Below are positions 34,026-45,419 of a DNA stretch of 64,000 bases, one piece after another. The stretch is from positions 35,387,001-35,451,000 of the forward strand of contig NC_080563.1 in assembly GCF_030253575.1 (NCBI RefSeq). Direction: 5' to 3'. The translations under genes were made by a program, and so were the position numbers. How positions within the stretch are numbered: the stretch's first letter is position 1; every line of letters begins with the position of its first letter. The stretch comes from Rhododendron vialii. Lineage: Eukaryota; Streptophyta; Magnoliopsida; Ericales; Ericaceae. Below the pieces are notes generated by a model. The model was not told the origin of the DNA and ran no database searches. It saw only the letters and a program-made list of their open reading frames with translations.

Positions 34026-37000
34026 ATGGCTGCTACTGCATTTCAACAAGCCACTGGGACTCTTCTGTCCCATGGATATTTCATCAACTATGGCTTTCGG
34101 CGGGAGAATGGAAAACAATCACTACGATTGATTTCAAATGGTTTTAGAGTTGATATCGGGATCTTGAGAACAGGAAGTTATCGCTCTAGTGGGAGGAAGT
34201 GTATTGTTGCTCAGGCCTCCTCTTCTCAGTTTTCAGTACTCAACCAAGCTTCATCCCTGTCAAATGACACCACCATTGACTCTTCAAAGAAATCAAGTAA
34301 CATGAGTTCCATAATTTCACGAAGTGATTTTATTTCTTTGGGAGTAAGGATAACCAAGTTTTTTGAGCCAATGTTACATGGACTTCTCAAAATAGTATCG
34401 GTGCCATACACTCGGCACCCAAACAAGGATGTGAGATGTGTGTTTTATACTTTCATTGGACACTTGCTATGTCAGTGTGTTTATTTTTGTGATTGTGTCA
34501 GTTTGTTGTGATTATTGTCATGGTTTGAGTTTCTTTTTTGACACAATAGCTGTAGGGAACACAATTTGATCCCACAAAATATATTAAGAATGAAAAACAG
34601 GATTCGTCTTGGCTTCAGTTAGAGGTTCAACACCCCCTATATTTGTAACCACACTCGACACCTCCATGTAACATAGGTTTGACTTGCTCTCAAATTCTAA
34701 CCCTTCTATTTCGTTTTCATGTGTACAGTGAAGTGAGTTCTAATTTTTGCTCTGTTTCCTTTTCAGAGGAAGCGGCACTGATCCTGATTCGCCATGGCGA
34801 GTCTTTATGGAACGAAAAGAACTTGTTTACTGGTTGTGTAGATGTCCCCTTAACCACCAAGGGTGTTGAAGAGGCAATTGAAGCTGGTAAGAGAATCAGC
34901 AATATACCTATTGACGTTATCCATACTTCTGCACTTATTCGTGCACAGATGACGGCTATGCTTGCCATGACTCAACACCGTCGCAAGAAGGTAACATGTT
35001 GAAAAATCTTGTAGGCACCGAAAACTTTTTCCTTTTCTTCTTTTGTGGATATCCCATATCTTGGAAAGGCTCTGTAGGTTATACTTTTGCCTTACGCTAT
35101 ATTCTAGTTGATGCTAAAAATCCATGGTGAAGAAATCAAAATGAAGAAACCGATTTGAGCCCATTTGTATCCTAAACATGCTTACAATCCAGTGGAATTT
35201 GTCCCTTGAAACTGGTGAATACCTGTATCTACTGTAGAACTTTTCCTCCCTTTCAGAACCGATTTGGTTTGCATAACTTTATGAGAAATGATAAAACAAA
35301 GAGAGAAGAATTCTATGTTTAGATTTTCAATCCCTTAGAAAACACGAACATGTTCCATAGAATCTTTTCACAACTATCAATCTTCCCGCAGGTGCCCATC
35401 ATTATGCATAATGAAAGCGAACAGGCGAAATCATGGAGTCAAATTTTCAGTGAAGAAACCAACAAGCAATGTATTCCAGTTGTCACAGCTTGGCAATTGA
35501 ATGAAAGAATGTAATGGTTTCTCTGTTTCTCTTTTGGGGTTACTCCTCTTACCTTCTTTCCAATTATACATTTCCCTGCAGTGACACACACTTTTCTTCT
35601 TTTTAGGTATGGTGAACTACAAGGTCTTAACAAGCAGGAAACAGCAGATAGATATGGAAAGGAACAAGTACACGAGTGGCGCCGTAGCTACGACATACCT
35701 CCGCCCAATGGCGAGAGTTTGGAAATGTGCGCTCAGAGAGCTGTGGCTTATTTTAAAGAACATGTGAGAATAGTAGCATTATTTGGTTAGTTTTTGTATT
35801 TTATTTCTTCTTGTTGTTATCCAAAGAGCACAACAAACTTGTTTGGTCGACTAGTGTGTTTGTTATTATATTAAAAAACTGGTTTGGTAAACTGCTTTTG
35901 GGAACAACCATCAAAGAGGGTGTTTTATGGGTTTTGTTATATTGTCTAGCTTTCCTCTTATTCACCCAGCAATTCATATCTCAAACATATCTGTTGCAGA
36001 TTGAACCCCAACTTCTATCTGGAAAGAATGTAATGATAGCCGCCCATGGGAACTCATTGAGGTCCATCATTATGTACCTCGACAAGTTAACCTCCGAGGA
36101 GGTGAGACTTTATTCTTACCACAGTATCAACCCCTCGTATCGGTTTCTGGTTTGTTTATGGCCTGCTGAATTTATTCTTGTTATTTTTTGTTGGTACCAG
36201 GTTATTAGCTTGGAACTATCAACTGGAATACCTATGCTTTACATATCACAAGAAGGAAAGTTTATCAGAAGGGGAAGCCCTGCTGGACCTACCGAGGCAG
36301 GGGTTTATGCCTACACCAAGGTTTGAAACTTTTCTCCAGGTTGTCTTTTAACTTGCTCTGATTGTGGTAGCCTTCACGTTGGCATTTATTTCTTTTAGAT
36401 TACTTACATACTCCAAGGCATATGTGCTCTGGTCCATGAAAATCTATGTTACATCTTATCCTCTAAATGAAGTACTCATTTGCGCTTAAGTGAGGGAGTG
36501 GGATATGTGTCTGCACGCGTACCCAATTTAGACACTTCAATCCTCTGATTTTTATGAAACTTGCTCTCACATTAACTGAAAAGGAAACATTTTAAACCTT
36601 CCATGTGGATGGGAAATGCAATTCACAGTTTCTTGAATGCCATTTAATTTCAAGCGCATTTCTCAATTATTTACAACACCATTGTCGAGAGTGCTATGTA
36701 TTTTGTAATAGCTATAAGTGTGCCCCCAATTTGTATACCTAACTGTGGACAGATAGCGTAGTAACCTAAGATCTCAGTTTAGAGTTTAGGAAGGTCTGAC
36801 ACTTGCACACGAGCCTGCACGCTTTACTTGTACCCGAGTCCATATAGATAGATGAATATGAGTCTTTCTTTAGTTTTGGGCAATTCCTTGATGGCCCATG
36901 GTTTTCGTGAAAAGGATAAAGATGAGAAAGTCATTTGTGAAACTTTTTGAGGTATGTACAGTTGGTGTTTCTGTAATCTGCTTTCTCCTATCATCCTTGA

Positions 37001-37902
37001 CCAGCAAATGCAATTTTCAGATATGTTAAGGTAGAACAACTGTTTGTGTCATAAAGGGTACGTCCAACATTGTTGATAAAGAAGTAATGTGCGGTATAGA
37101 AGTGGCTAGCTTTTAGGTTGAGTTCTACCTCAGTAACATAATAGGAGAGCTTTTAGGATGGCAGGGTGTGTGTCCCTGGCCGTAAGGGCACCCCTTAACC
37201 AATAGCTAGCATTTGCGATGGAGTACTATCCAATTGCATCTGCTCACGGTCCACTAAATGTCTTTTGAAGTGGCTTAAAATTTACATATAGTGGTAAATG
37301 AATTAGGTCTTAGCAATGAGTCATAGATTCAGTTTAAAAAGAAAAATTTCCAGCAAACTTAACAGCTTATGCTGCACCAAAACTAATGTTATGTAGCATA
37401 AAATAACCATAAAAGATGTTATTTGGATCTTTTGTGATAAAAAGTTTCTTCAACTATTCTCCTTTTATTTATTTTTACTGAATAATTTTATGAAGGTAAG
37501 AAAGAAAATTTTCCAGCGAACTTAACAGCTTACGCTGTACCAAAACTAATGTTCCGTGGCGTAAAATACTCATAAAAGATGTTATTTGAATCTTTTGTGA
37601 CGAAAAGCTTCTTCTATAACCCTTTCTTTATCCTGAATAATTATCTATAGCTCTGCACAATTCTGCGCAATTACATGTCAAAAGAAAAGAAAGGGAGAAA
37701 AGTTCTCTGTTGTCTATTTGCCTGTGGGAGCTAGCTTCCCTCCGCCATTGATGGAAGGAATGTTCTATATGGACAAATATTTGTCCTTATTGCTGTTCTA
37801 CAGTTCTACTTGATATTTCGGACACCAATCTTTTTTCCTATCTCCAAACAATTGCAGAGATTGGCAAAGTACAGGCAGAAGTTAGATGATATGTTTGAGT
37901 GA
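34026..37902 (+). CDS. Plastid-type 2,3-bisphosphoglycerate-dependent phosphoglycerate mutase
   Basis: Seven coding exons (34026-34296, 34767-34990, 35392-35510, 35607-35763, 36000-36101, 36201-36320, 37858-37902) join in phase to 345 residues. Residues 1 to about 65 are Ser/Arg-rich and acid-poor, like a plastid transit peptide. The histidine-phosphatase fold starts at [18 protein letters not shown] with the phospho-accepting His100. [29 protein letters not shown] (Glu208) and IAAHGNSLR (His273) complete the active site. The enzyme interconverts 3- and 2-phosphoglycerate through a phosphohistidine. Higher-plant cytosolic glycolysis mainly uses the unrelated cofactor-independent enzyme, so this is taken as the plastid form. 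The start ATG follows a leader-intron acceptor (TTTTCAG|A). A further intron lies in the 3' UTR (37916-38003). Recalled counterparts are At1g22170 and At1g78050. Confidence 0.95.
37341..37640. repeat. Two-copy tandem duplication in the last PGM coding intron
   Basis: The units start at about 37341 and 37504 (163 bp period). Both contain CAGC(A/G)AACTTAACAGCTTA, then ACCAAAACTAATGTT, ATAAAAGATGTTATTTG and ATCTTTTGTGA. Identity is about 85-90%, so the duplication is not very recent. Confidence 0.8.
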
Positions 37903-38298
37903 TGGCATCAATCAGGTATGAGAATTAACTGTTTTTCTTCTGCTTCTGCCTTCTGATCTCCCTGCTCATTCTTATTACCCTCCCACCTCTCATGATTTTG
38001 CAGGATCATACCTTCTGTTGTATTTCCGATTATCTACATGTCTATCTGTGCCATATTCAGGCCGCATAGCTGCTAACGCAATGGCATGATTCAAAAGTGT
38101 TGTGCATTTCACGGTAGTGCTAGAAAGCCGGCAACTGCTCTGTTGTATTGTTCTTTTTGTGTTGTTAATTAAGCCTCATACCGGTTCTTCTAAGAAGAGA
38201 TAAGAGTGTCATTTAGATTTAGTGTGTCGAATTCCTGTGAATTCAATAGGGCTGAAGTTTGCGGTTTGCACATCTTTGGCCCAAGTATTGTAGGGTAG
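37903..38298 (+). other. 3' UTR of the PGM gene with an intron
   Basis: Bases 37916-38003 have intron borders (ATCAG|GTATGA ... TTTGCAG|GATC) after the stop codon. The transcript probably ends within the next few hundred bases. Confidence 0.55.
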
Positions 38299-38744
38299 GT
38301 GATGGCAATATGTTATAGTGGGGCAATAAGCAAGGTATATTCTGCACCAGCTACCAAACTTGGTTCAAAACTTAAAATGTATTGTAAAAGACAGAGTGGT
38401 TTGAATGCGTTGAGGAAATTGAATTTGTCGATACTACTTCGTGGCCATCTGGTCGGATATTTGCTTGACTACGGCCACATGAATACATTTGTCGATAGAA
38501 ACCCTCCGTAGAAAGTGCATATCAGGCCCTGTTGTGCCCCAAATATGGGTCTCATCTCGGTCTAAAAAAGTTTTAGTTCAAAAAAATAAATCTCGGACTA
38601 GAAAAAGTGACACAGGAACCGTTCATTTTGTCATGTTCATCGAGTTATGCATCATTGGTAGCGCCATGAGCGAAAGTTTGAACGAATCACATCGATGGGA
38701 CGCTTGACATCTGCTCGTCAAGTTTCTGTGCCTATAGATGATCG

Positions 38745-38945
38745 ATTCATTTGAATAATCAAGCTCGAGCTCAGCTCATTTGATATAATAATCAAGCTCG
38801 AGCTCAGCTCATTTATATCAAGGCTTTCAAGCTCGGTTTGTTTACTAAATAAGTTCCTATAAACAAGCCGAGCCGAGATATAACTGGCTCGAGCTTGGTT
38901 TGTTAATAAACGAGCTTAAAACTCGAGCTCTAACGTGCAGCTTGT
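38745..38945. repeat. CTCGAGCTC-rich repeat with internal duplication
   Basis: AATCAAGCTCGAGCTCAGCT followed by CATTT occurs twice in tandem (about 38757 and 38788). Inverse motifs (GCTCGAGCTTGGTTTGTT, AACGAGC) follow. This is typical of a hAT-like non-autonomous repeat family; a fragment also occurs near 20880-20915. Exact borders were not found. Confidence 0.5.
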
Positions 38946-38987
38946 ATTCGTTTGCAGTCAAGCACCAATGTGAGGTAAAAAGTAGTA

Positions 38988-39255
38988 CTCCCTCTGTCCC
39001 TTTTTAAGTGTCCTGCTTCGTAACTCCAATTTATTAAAACATCATCATTATACCTTTTACATCAACTTTTTCATCTACTTTTCTTACTTATCCATCATCA
39101 TTACATTTTTACTTACTAACTTTTCAAAATGGAATTTACTTTTAGGGACAAAATAAGCAATGCACCAACTTTTACCCACTAACTTTACAAAATAGACACT
39201 TATTAAGGGACAACCCAAAATAGAATACTAGACTCTAAAAAAGGGACGGAGGGAG
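38988..39255. mobile_element. Stowaway-like MITE
   Basis: The termini CTCCCTCTGTCCC and GGGACGGAGGGAG are flanked by TA on both sides (38986-38987 and 39256-39257), as expected for Tc1/mariner-derived Stowaway elements. Confidence 0.85.
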
Positions 39256-39484
39256 TATAATTTTCCTTTGAAAGTATTGAAGTACACTACCATGAAATCA
39301 AGAAAGCTAAGCCAACCAAGCATGAGAATGGAAGACGTGAATCTTCCATCAGTTCGCTTCAAATCCATCGCAAATGGTTTGGCTTAGCGGGTACGTGGTT
39401 CGGCTCAACCCCACAGCCCTCCAAATAAGAATCAGATAACGAAAAACATTAAACGAAGCGGGTAAAAAGAACCGGCTAATAACA

Positions 39485-39870
39485 AACACAGTCATGCTAC
39501 TTGCACATACACTTTTGCACATATCTTGCACATACACTTTTATGGGGCCCACCTCGGGTCCCACCAATATGATCCGAACCGCTCATTATTTTTAAAATAA
39601 TTTTTTAAGAGTTCCTGTAAAAAATCAACTCGATAGGAGATAGTAAGGGCTTTTTCAGAAATCATAAGGTGAAACAATCTGATTCGCACTGCGATTTCTG
39701 AAAAAGCCTTTACCGATATCCTATCGAGTTGATTTTTTACAGAAACTCTTAAAACATTATTTTAAAAATAATGAGCGGTTCGGATCATATTGGTGAGACC
39801 CGATGTGGGTCCCATAAAAGTGTATGTGCAAAATATGTGTGCAAATGTATGTGTCCTTAGCATTTTTGTA
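39485..39870. mobile_element. Palindromic MITE with long arms
   Basis: The left arm (CACATACACTTTTATGGGGC, CCAATATGATCCGAACCGCT) pairs with the right arm (AGCGGTTCGGATCATATTGG, GTCCCATAAAAGTGTATGTG). Pairing continues through CAACTCGATAGGA and its inverse. The centre lies near 39660. Confidence 0.8.
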
Positions 39871-40340
39871 ACACAACAAAAAAGGTTTGGACCTAGCAGT
39901 ATCGGACGCGCCTGCAATTACCCTAATCCGAGTGAAATTCAAAACAACTCACATCAGTAAAAAAGAAATATCCCTTCTGCTATAACGCCATTTTAACATG
40001 GTAAAAGTACAAGTATAGAACCTTTCAACATGAAAGCGAAACTTACTGCCCTTTTTATTGCCCAGAAAACAAGAGTTCAGAATGTCAATGAACAATGGAA
40101 ATGGGATCTTGCAATTTCGACTCCACTACCAGTCAGCAAGACTAAATCATACAGGTCGCAGTTCAATGAGTTCATTTAGAAATGGAATCAGGTCTTCGAC
40201 GATCCAATATTTGCGAGCAAGTGTATAGACTCATACTTTGGTGACTCCCAAGTGTCCGGGAAGCGTTATTAGCTCTTCTGGAGAGCGTGAGTTGACTGAA
40301 TTTTGACATTTTCAGTACGTGGTTTGTTGTAGCTTGTAAT

Positions 40341-43300
40341 CTATACAACTTTAACTTCGGCAACGGCAATGCTGCTAATACTAGTTTTCGCGGCCAGATT
40401 ATCATCTGGGTAGTTTTCCTCCGCATCACCTTCATAAGATGAAGATTTTTCCACTTTCTCATTTGATCCATCTGAATCCAACTCGAGCTTTGCGGGGTCC
40501 AAAGAAGCGGCAGTTGTGACGGATGGTTGATGGGAGACTTCGGAAGCATTCCCTGTCACCCAAAATAATGGCATCTTCTTATCATCTTCTCTCATCCTCT
40601 CGGCATACTTATTGATGTCGAAATCTGCTTTATTTTTACCGCCAAAGGTAGACTCGAGCTGGTCCATGTCGAATAGGTTGTCCATTATTTTCAGGGTTTT
40701 AGGATCATCTGAGTAAACAAATTTTACTTTGTCGGCAGTCTTGGGTTCTAAAAAAGGTTTTACCACCTGCAATCATAACAATCATCGAAAGTTGAAAGCA
40801 AGCCAATAAAAAAGCTCCGAGAAGAAATAAAATCTTCGATTTCTACACAAACCAATTTCTGTCATTAGGGACAGAGAATTAGCAACAAAGTAAGATGATT
40901 TGATAGTACTCATCGTATCATATTCTTATTGGAAGCATTTTGTCATGAACAGTTTCCAAACCGAATTGTATGCAACCAGCTATCGTAATCATATTGATAA
41001 AGTCATTCTCCAAGCTTCAAAAACCCTCCAAATTTCTTCTGTAAAGAATATTAGATCATATGATTGATTTGACTTCCCCAAGTGTGAGGGAAAATTTCCG
41101 AGATGTTACTGAACACGACAGAGTTTTATCTTTTGATAACAAGAAAACCCATCCGCAGAGTAGAGCGGAGGTTTTCTAGGATGCGATTGTCATGGATTCC
41201 CCTCTTAAAAACTGCCAAGTGCCAATAGATGGTTAATATGGGTTTAAAAATTTCATTGATACATCTATTTTGTCTGTTTCACTTAAAACTAAATACTCTA
41301 CGTTTTCTAGTTATATGTGTTCAAAGCACAGACTGAAATTTACCAGAAATGCAAAATCCCTATATTATTATATAGAGCATAAATTATCTACAATGTTCCG
41401 AACTTCCTATTTCACAGTAGCACATTCCCTCTCTATTTCGAACATTATCAACTTGCAATATCAATTCTAGGACTACAAGATGTCCGATCAACTGTCAGTC
41501 TAATATGTTTGCTTTCATTTAAGGGTGGCAAATTGAACCCATACCCATTAAGAAACCCAAACCCACCTATTAAAAAATAAACCCAACCCAACCCATTTAT
41601 TAGTTGGGTTAGAATGGGTTCAAACCCATTTATTATTGGGTCTTAATTGGGTCTCATTTTGGTTAACTTAAATGCCCAATGGGTCATAAACATTACCCAT
41701 CAAAAAATCATCAAACTTAGAGCAAACTTCTGATCCCTAACAAAAAGTCCGTCCGTCACACAGTACACGCGTCCAAAACAGCACAGGTGGTAACCCCTGA
41801 GCTATTCCGAATTTCCTATAAAATGGGAAGGCATCAGGTAGGACAAATACACACTCTCTCTCTCATCACTTTTTCCCTACGAGGAATTCTTTTAGTTTTT
41901 TTTTCTTTATTAAAAAAAAATCCTACTCCGTATTTGTTAATTTGATCGAAACTAATAAATTTTTTAAAAAAGACAGATAAGTAAAAAAAGTTTGTCTTTA
42001 TTCAAAAAATTGAGTTTCAATAAAAAAAAATTTCCTTTTCTAATTTCTCTCGTTGAGACGAATCAATAAGTCACAAAAGTTTGACGTAAAACAAACAAAT
42101 GCAAAAAAAATTTGAATAAGAACAAAAAAATAAGTCACTCAATCTTTTCGTGTGCTTTATAAAATTATTATTGGTATATCTGAATTTCACATTTTTATCT
42201 AAGATAAACAAAAAAGAACAAAACAAAAAAAAAAGTAAAGTAAAACTGTAATTGGGTTAGTGGGCGGGGCGGGTTTGATTTTAAATAAATGAGTCGGGTC
42301 GGGTATGAGTAATTGAACTCATAATTAATGGGTCTAAATGGGTCAATAACCCATTAAAGACCCAACCCACTTACAACTTACCCAATTTAACCCAAACCCG
42401 CCCATTTGACACCCCTACTTTCATTCCACAGTCCATTTGTATTTGTTTTTCATTTAGTCCATTTTGCACTAGGTATTATGGAACACATATTATTATCATA
42501 TATCATATATCAAAAGATCATATGGTACAGCAGTAAGAGAAAACCCGAAAAAGCCAATAGGGGTGTACCGTCCAGAATGGTTCGAAGAACTTGGGCGGGT
42601 TATATAATATCGCAACACCCAGCCTCTCAGGATAGTGTTCTTGCAAAACATGAGCTGTTTCCCGTGTTGCCTTGATTGAGAAATTTGACAAGCTGCAACC
42701 CTTGAAGTCAATCAGCCAGTCCATCTCTTCCTGGTGTCGTGGCAGATTAATAACAGCATTCTCCATGCAATACACCAAGTACCTAATTTGTCCTTTTACT
42801 GACTTGGAGTTCTGCAGTCAAACTCAAACTTAATAAGAGGCATAGTAGTTATCTTTTTAAGAACATGAATCTTAAAAAACAGCAGTAGATCACCTCTATT
42901 AGAAACGAATGCAGAATATGCATTGATATCTCCCTTAGAGTAGCAGCCTGATTGATATAATCTTACTACTTTTGGACTTCAAAGGCCATGTTTAATTGGT
43001 AGGACTAATATTGACGAGAAATGCAATCCCATAAGTAATCTCAAGGACTAATGCCACCTCCCCCAAGTGTTTTATATCACATATTATTATGTCGGATTAG
43101 TATCCCAGTTAGTATGTAAGTTGTATCCGAACGACAGAAATGCGACTCCCACAGATTATAGTCTATCCCATGTCTTATCCAACTAATCAAAGAAATGCAA
43201 AAGGCCATTTATCGAAAAATTTGCTGAGGATCAAAGGACAATTTCGTCATTCAAGCTAACTAACAAGTTAGGTGCAATATAACTTATGCACACATAAACA

Positions 43301-45377
43301 GGAGCAACTATCAGATGAAAACCTGGCAACCAGGTCTCATGACGAGAACTGTTCTCCCATGCTTGTCTGCATAATTTGACCTGTAAATTTTTCCTGTTTC
43401 TGCCTCAGAAGCAATCTCATCCTACAAAATAAGAGAGTACCAAAGTATCTTAAATACAGAAAGGTATCTTGAGCATGTCAATGCAAGAGGGAGTTATAGA
43501 AACAAAAATGTTTAAAAAACAGGTAATTGTGCCAATATAAATGTTTTTTGGCATATATAATAGTTAAATTTCTTGAATGTCTATCACTTTCAAGAAGTAA
43601 ATTCAATTTTGTTTACCAACTCCTATCATACCACAATTTATGCCATGTGGCATGTCTCACTCTAGATCCCGATCCTCATACAGGTATGATCTAAGTCACA
43701 CAGAGCGGGTGCGAGTGCGAGTACGAGAGCGCGAAAGTGTCATTCTTAAAATTCATGAGAGTGAGAGCGTGTATAGTATATAAATTCAATAATATCATAC
43801 ACTTAAATATTTCAGTACATAAAAAGTTTTGGGGTTCATATAAGTAATAGGGAGAAGACAAAATTCACGACTTTCTCGTTGTCCAGACTGAACTGGCAGA
43901 ACAGAATTGAGATCCAGATGATCCATAAGAACATGTATTTTTCAATCAATTCTCTACTTCAATAGGCTCTCTCGCTCTTTTGGTATTTGCCTTACAAAGT
44001 TCAGCTTGTAGATTTTAAGATTTCAATTCATGATTTTTGTGATAGTTTACGTACTTTTTCAGTGTATGTAATGCAAAAATAATATATTACGCATTTTTCT
44101 GGTTAGTTACGCAAGGGTGTAACTTGGAAGTATATGGTACAAATAGTTTTGGAGGATTATCCGCATATCTTTGGTACCTGGTATGCCTGTTTTTTGTGTA
44201 TGGTATGCATATTTGGCTCACTAGCTATGCAATTTTATGGTATTAGTACCGCTTCTTTTTTTTTTTTGGACGAAGTTACGAAGAGGGCGAATTTTGTAAA
44301 CTCCAAAATAGTTACTCAATTTTTGGTTAGTTATGTTTTTTTATATTGGTTACGCAATTTATCAATGTTACTTGCATATTTTTTTGGTAACCAAAATATT
44401 TGCCACCAAAGTTTTTTATCCATATGTATGAAGTAGGTGACCTGTAACCATATTAGTAAAGAAACAACTTAGTTCAGTGGTCCAAGGCTTGGTTGGTGGG
44501 GATTTACTCTCTTTGGTTATTTTTTTGTAGTTGTTCGGGTTCCTGCTGAATGTAGCGCACTGAGACTACATACATGTGTTGCCAGGATTGGACCAAGTCG
44601 CCAATCCGCTAAAGCCAGAAAATGTATTTGCGAACTCCCAAACACCAGTCTGCAAATTACGTCCTTATTCGAGCTTCATAAGTTCGACAATTCGCGCAGC
44701 AGGCGTACTGTGTGACTAAAGGTACGATCCACGTTCTATGAACTGCAGGTCTAGGGCACATTGAGATTGAGTACTTCCAGACCTAACTTTTGCCAGCTGG
44801 GCCATCTCAAACCGGACCATAAATGTTTTACACAAGTACCAATAGGAGGAGATAAGCCTAGAAGGCTAGAACTACAACCAGAATAATAGCCCTAGTCACA
44901 GGAAGTAACAGTGCATGCCCAGTGTAGCAGGAGCCAAATGCAGGATAAAGGATTCATGGATCAGGATTTAAAGTTACAGGGAACAAAAGTCAAACAGTGA
45001 AGTAGATGGTTACCCATCTAATCGCCTCTGGCTTGTATTCCGATCTCCATCTCAACGTTTCTTTTATCATTTTGGTTGCTTTCTTTACATTCCAGTTCCG
45101 CGCCCTTAAGTACCTAGAGATTGTTGCATCAGAACAATAAATTGACAGCTTCTCGGGCAATGGCCCGAGCAATCTTCTGATCTCATTAATCTGCAGAATT
45201 GAAGAATTTCAAGCTGAATAAGATTTCTTTTTTCATCAGATAATAACATTTTTGCATTGTGAAAGTGGAGCAGCATATAGAAGCATATAATATCTTTTAC
45301 ACCTTTTCCTGCTGTCCTTCGGACATCAAAGGGTTGTCACAGCCATTTGAAGTGGATACCTTTGAATCTGCACTCAT
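40341..45377 (-). CDS. Sec14/CRAL-TRIO domain lipid-transfer protein
   Basis: Five coding exons on the minus strand (45377-45303, 45190-45014, 43421-43323, 42811-42569, 40766-40341) join in phase to 339 residues. Residues 26-84 are the CRAL-TRIO N-terminal helical part (LLGPLPEKLSIYCSDATISR, RYLRARNWNVKKATKMIKET). Residues about 85-250 are the lipid-binding domain (GRTVLVMRPGCQ, NPPKFFEPFWTVVKPFLEPK, KVKFVYSDD, FGGKNKADFDINKYAERM). The last roughly 90 residues are an acidic, Ser-rich tail of low complexity with no domain. Family members bind phosphatidylinositol or related lipids and pass them between membranes; the exact ligand here is unknown. The start Met precedes SADSKVSTSNGC. Upstream the leader is spliced (acceptor at 45419), with a probable first exon near 48.7 kb. 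At1g22180 is the recalled counterpart. Confidence 0.92.
41520..42417. mobile_element. hAT-like non-autonomous element in Sec14 intron 4
   Basis: The ends are TAAGGGTGGCAAATTGAACC and GCCCATTTGACACCCCTA, with the perfect 8 bp direct repeat CTTTCATT on each side (41512-41519 and 42418-42425). The inside is built of AACCCAACCC/TGGGTT motifs in both orientations. It contains a nested MITE at about 41930-42135. Confidence 0.85.
41930..42135. mobile_element. MITE nested in the hAT-like element
   Basis: It carries GATCGAAACTAATAAATTTT and GACGAATCAATAAGTCACAA, AAAGTTTGACGTAAAAC, matching segments of the palindromic MITE at 5672-6003. It seems truncated compared with that copy. Confidence 0.6.
42570..45013. 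other. Sec14 introns 2 and 3, no extra gene
   Basis: Apart from the coding exons 42569-42811 and 43323-43421, this is AT-rich intron. The 100-codon frame at 44134-44436 shows no family resemblance. Confidence 0.4.
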
Positions 45378-45419
45378 AGTTTGGAAAGAAGTCTTCTGAA
45401 GGGTGACACGCTTGGTAGT

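Noticed and set aside
40172-40549. 125-codon minus-strand frame
   Set aside because: It overlaps the last Sec14 exon in another frame; the Sec14 frame continues the conserved domain.
44134-44436. 100-codon plus-strand frame inside the Sec14 intron
   Set aside because: Hydrophobic, T-rich translation with a homopolymer Phe run and no domain; a product of T-rich intron sequence.
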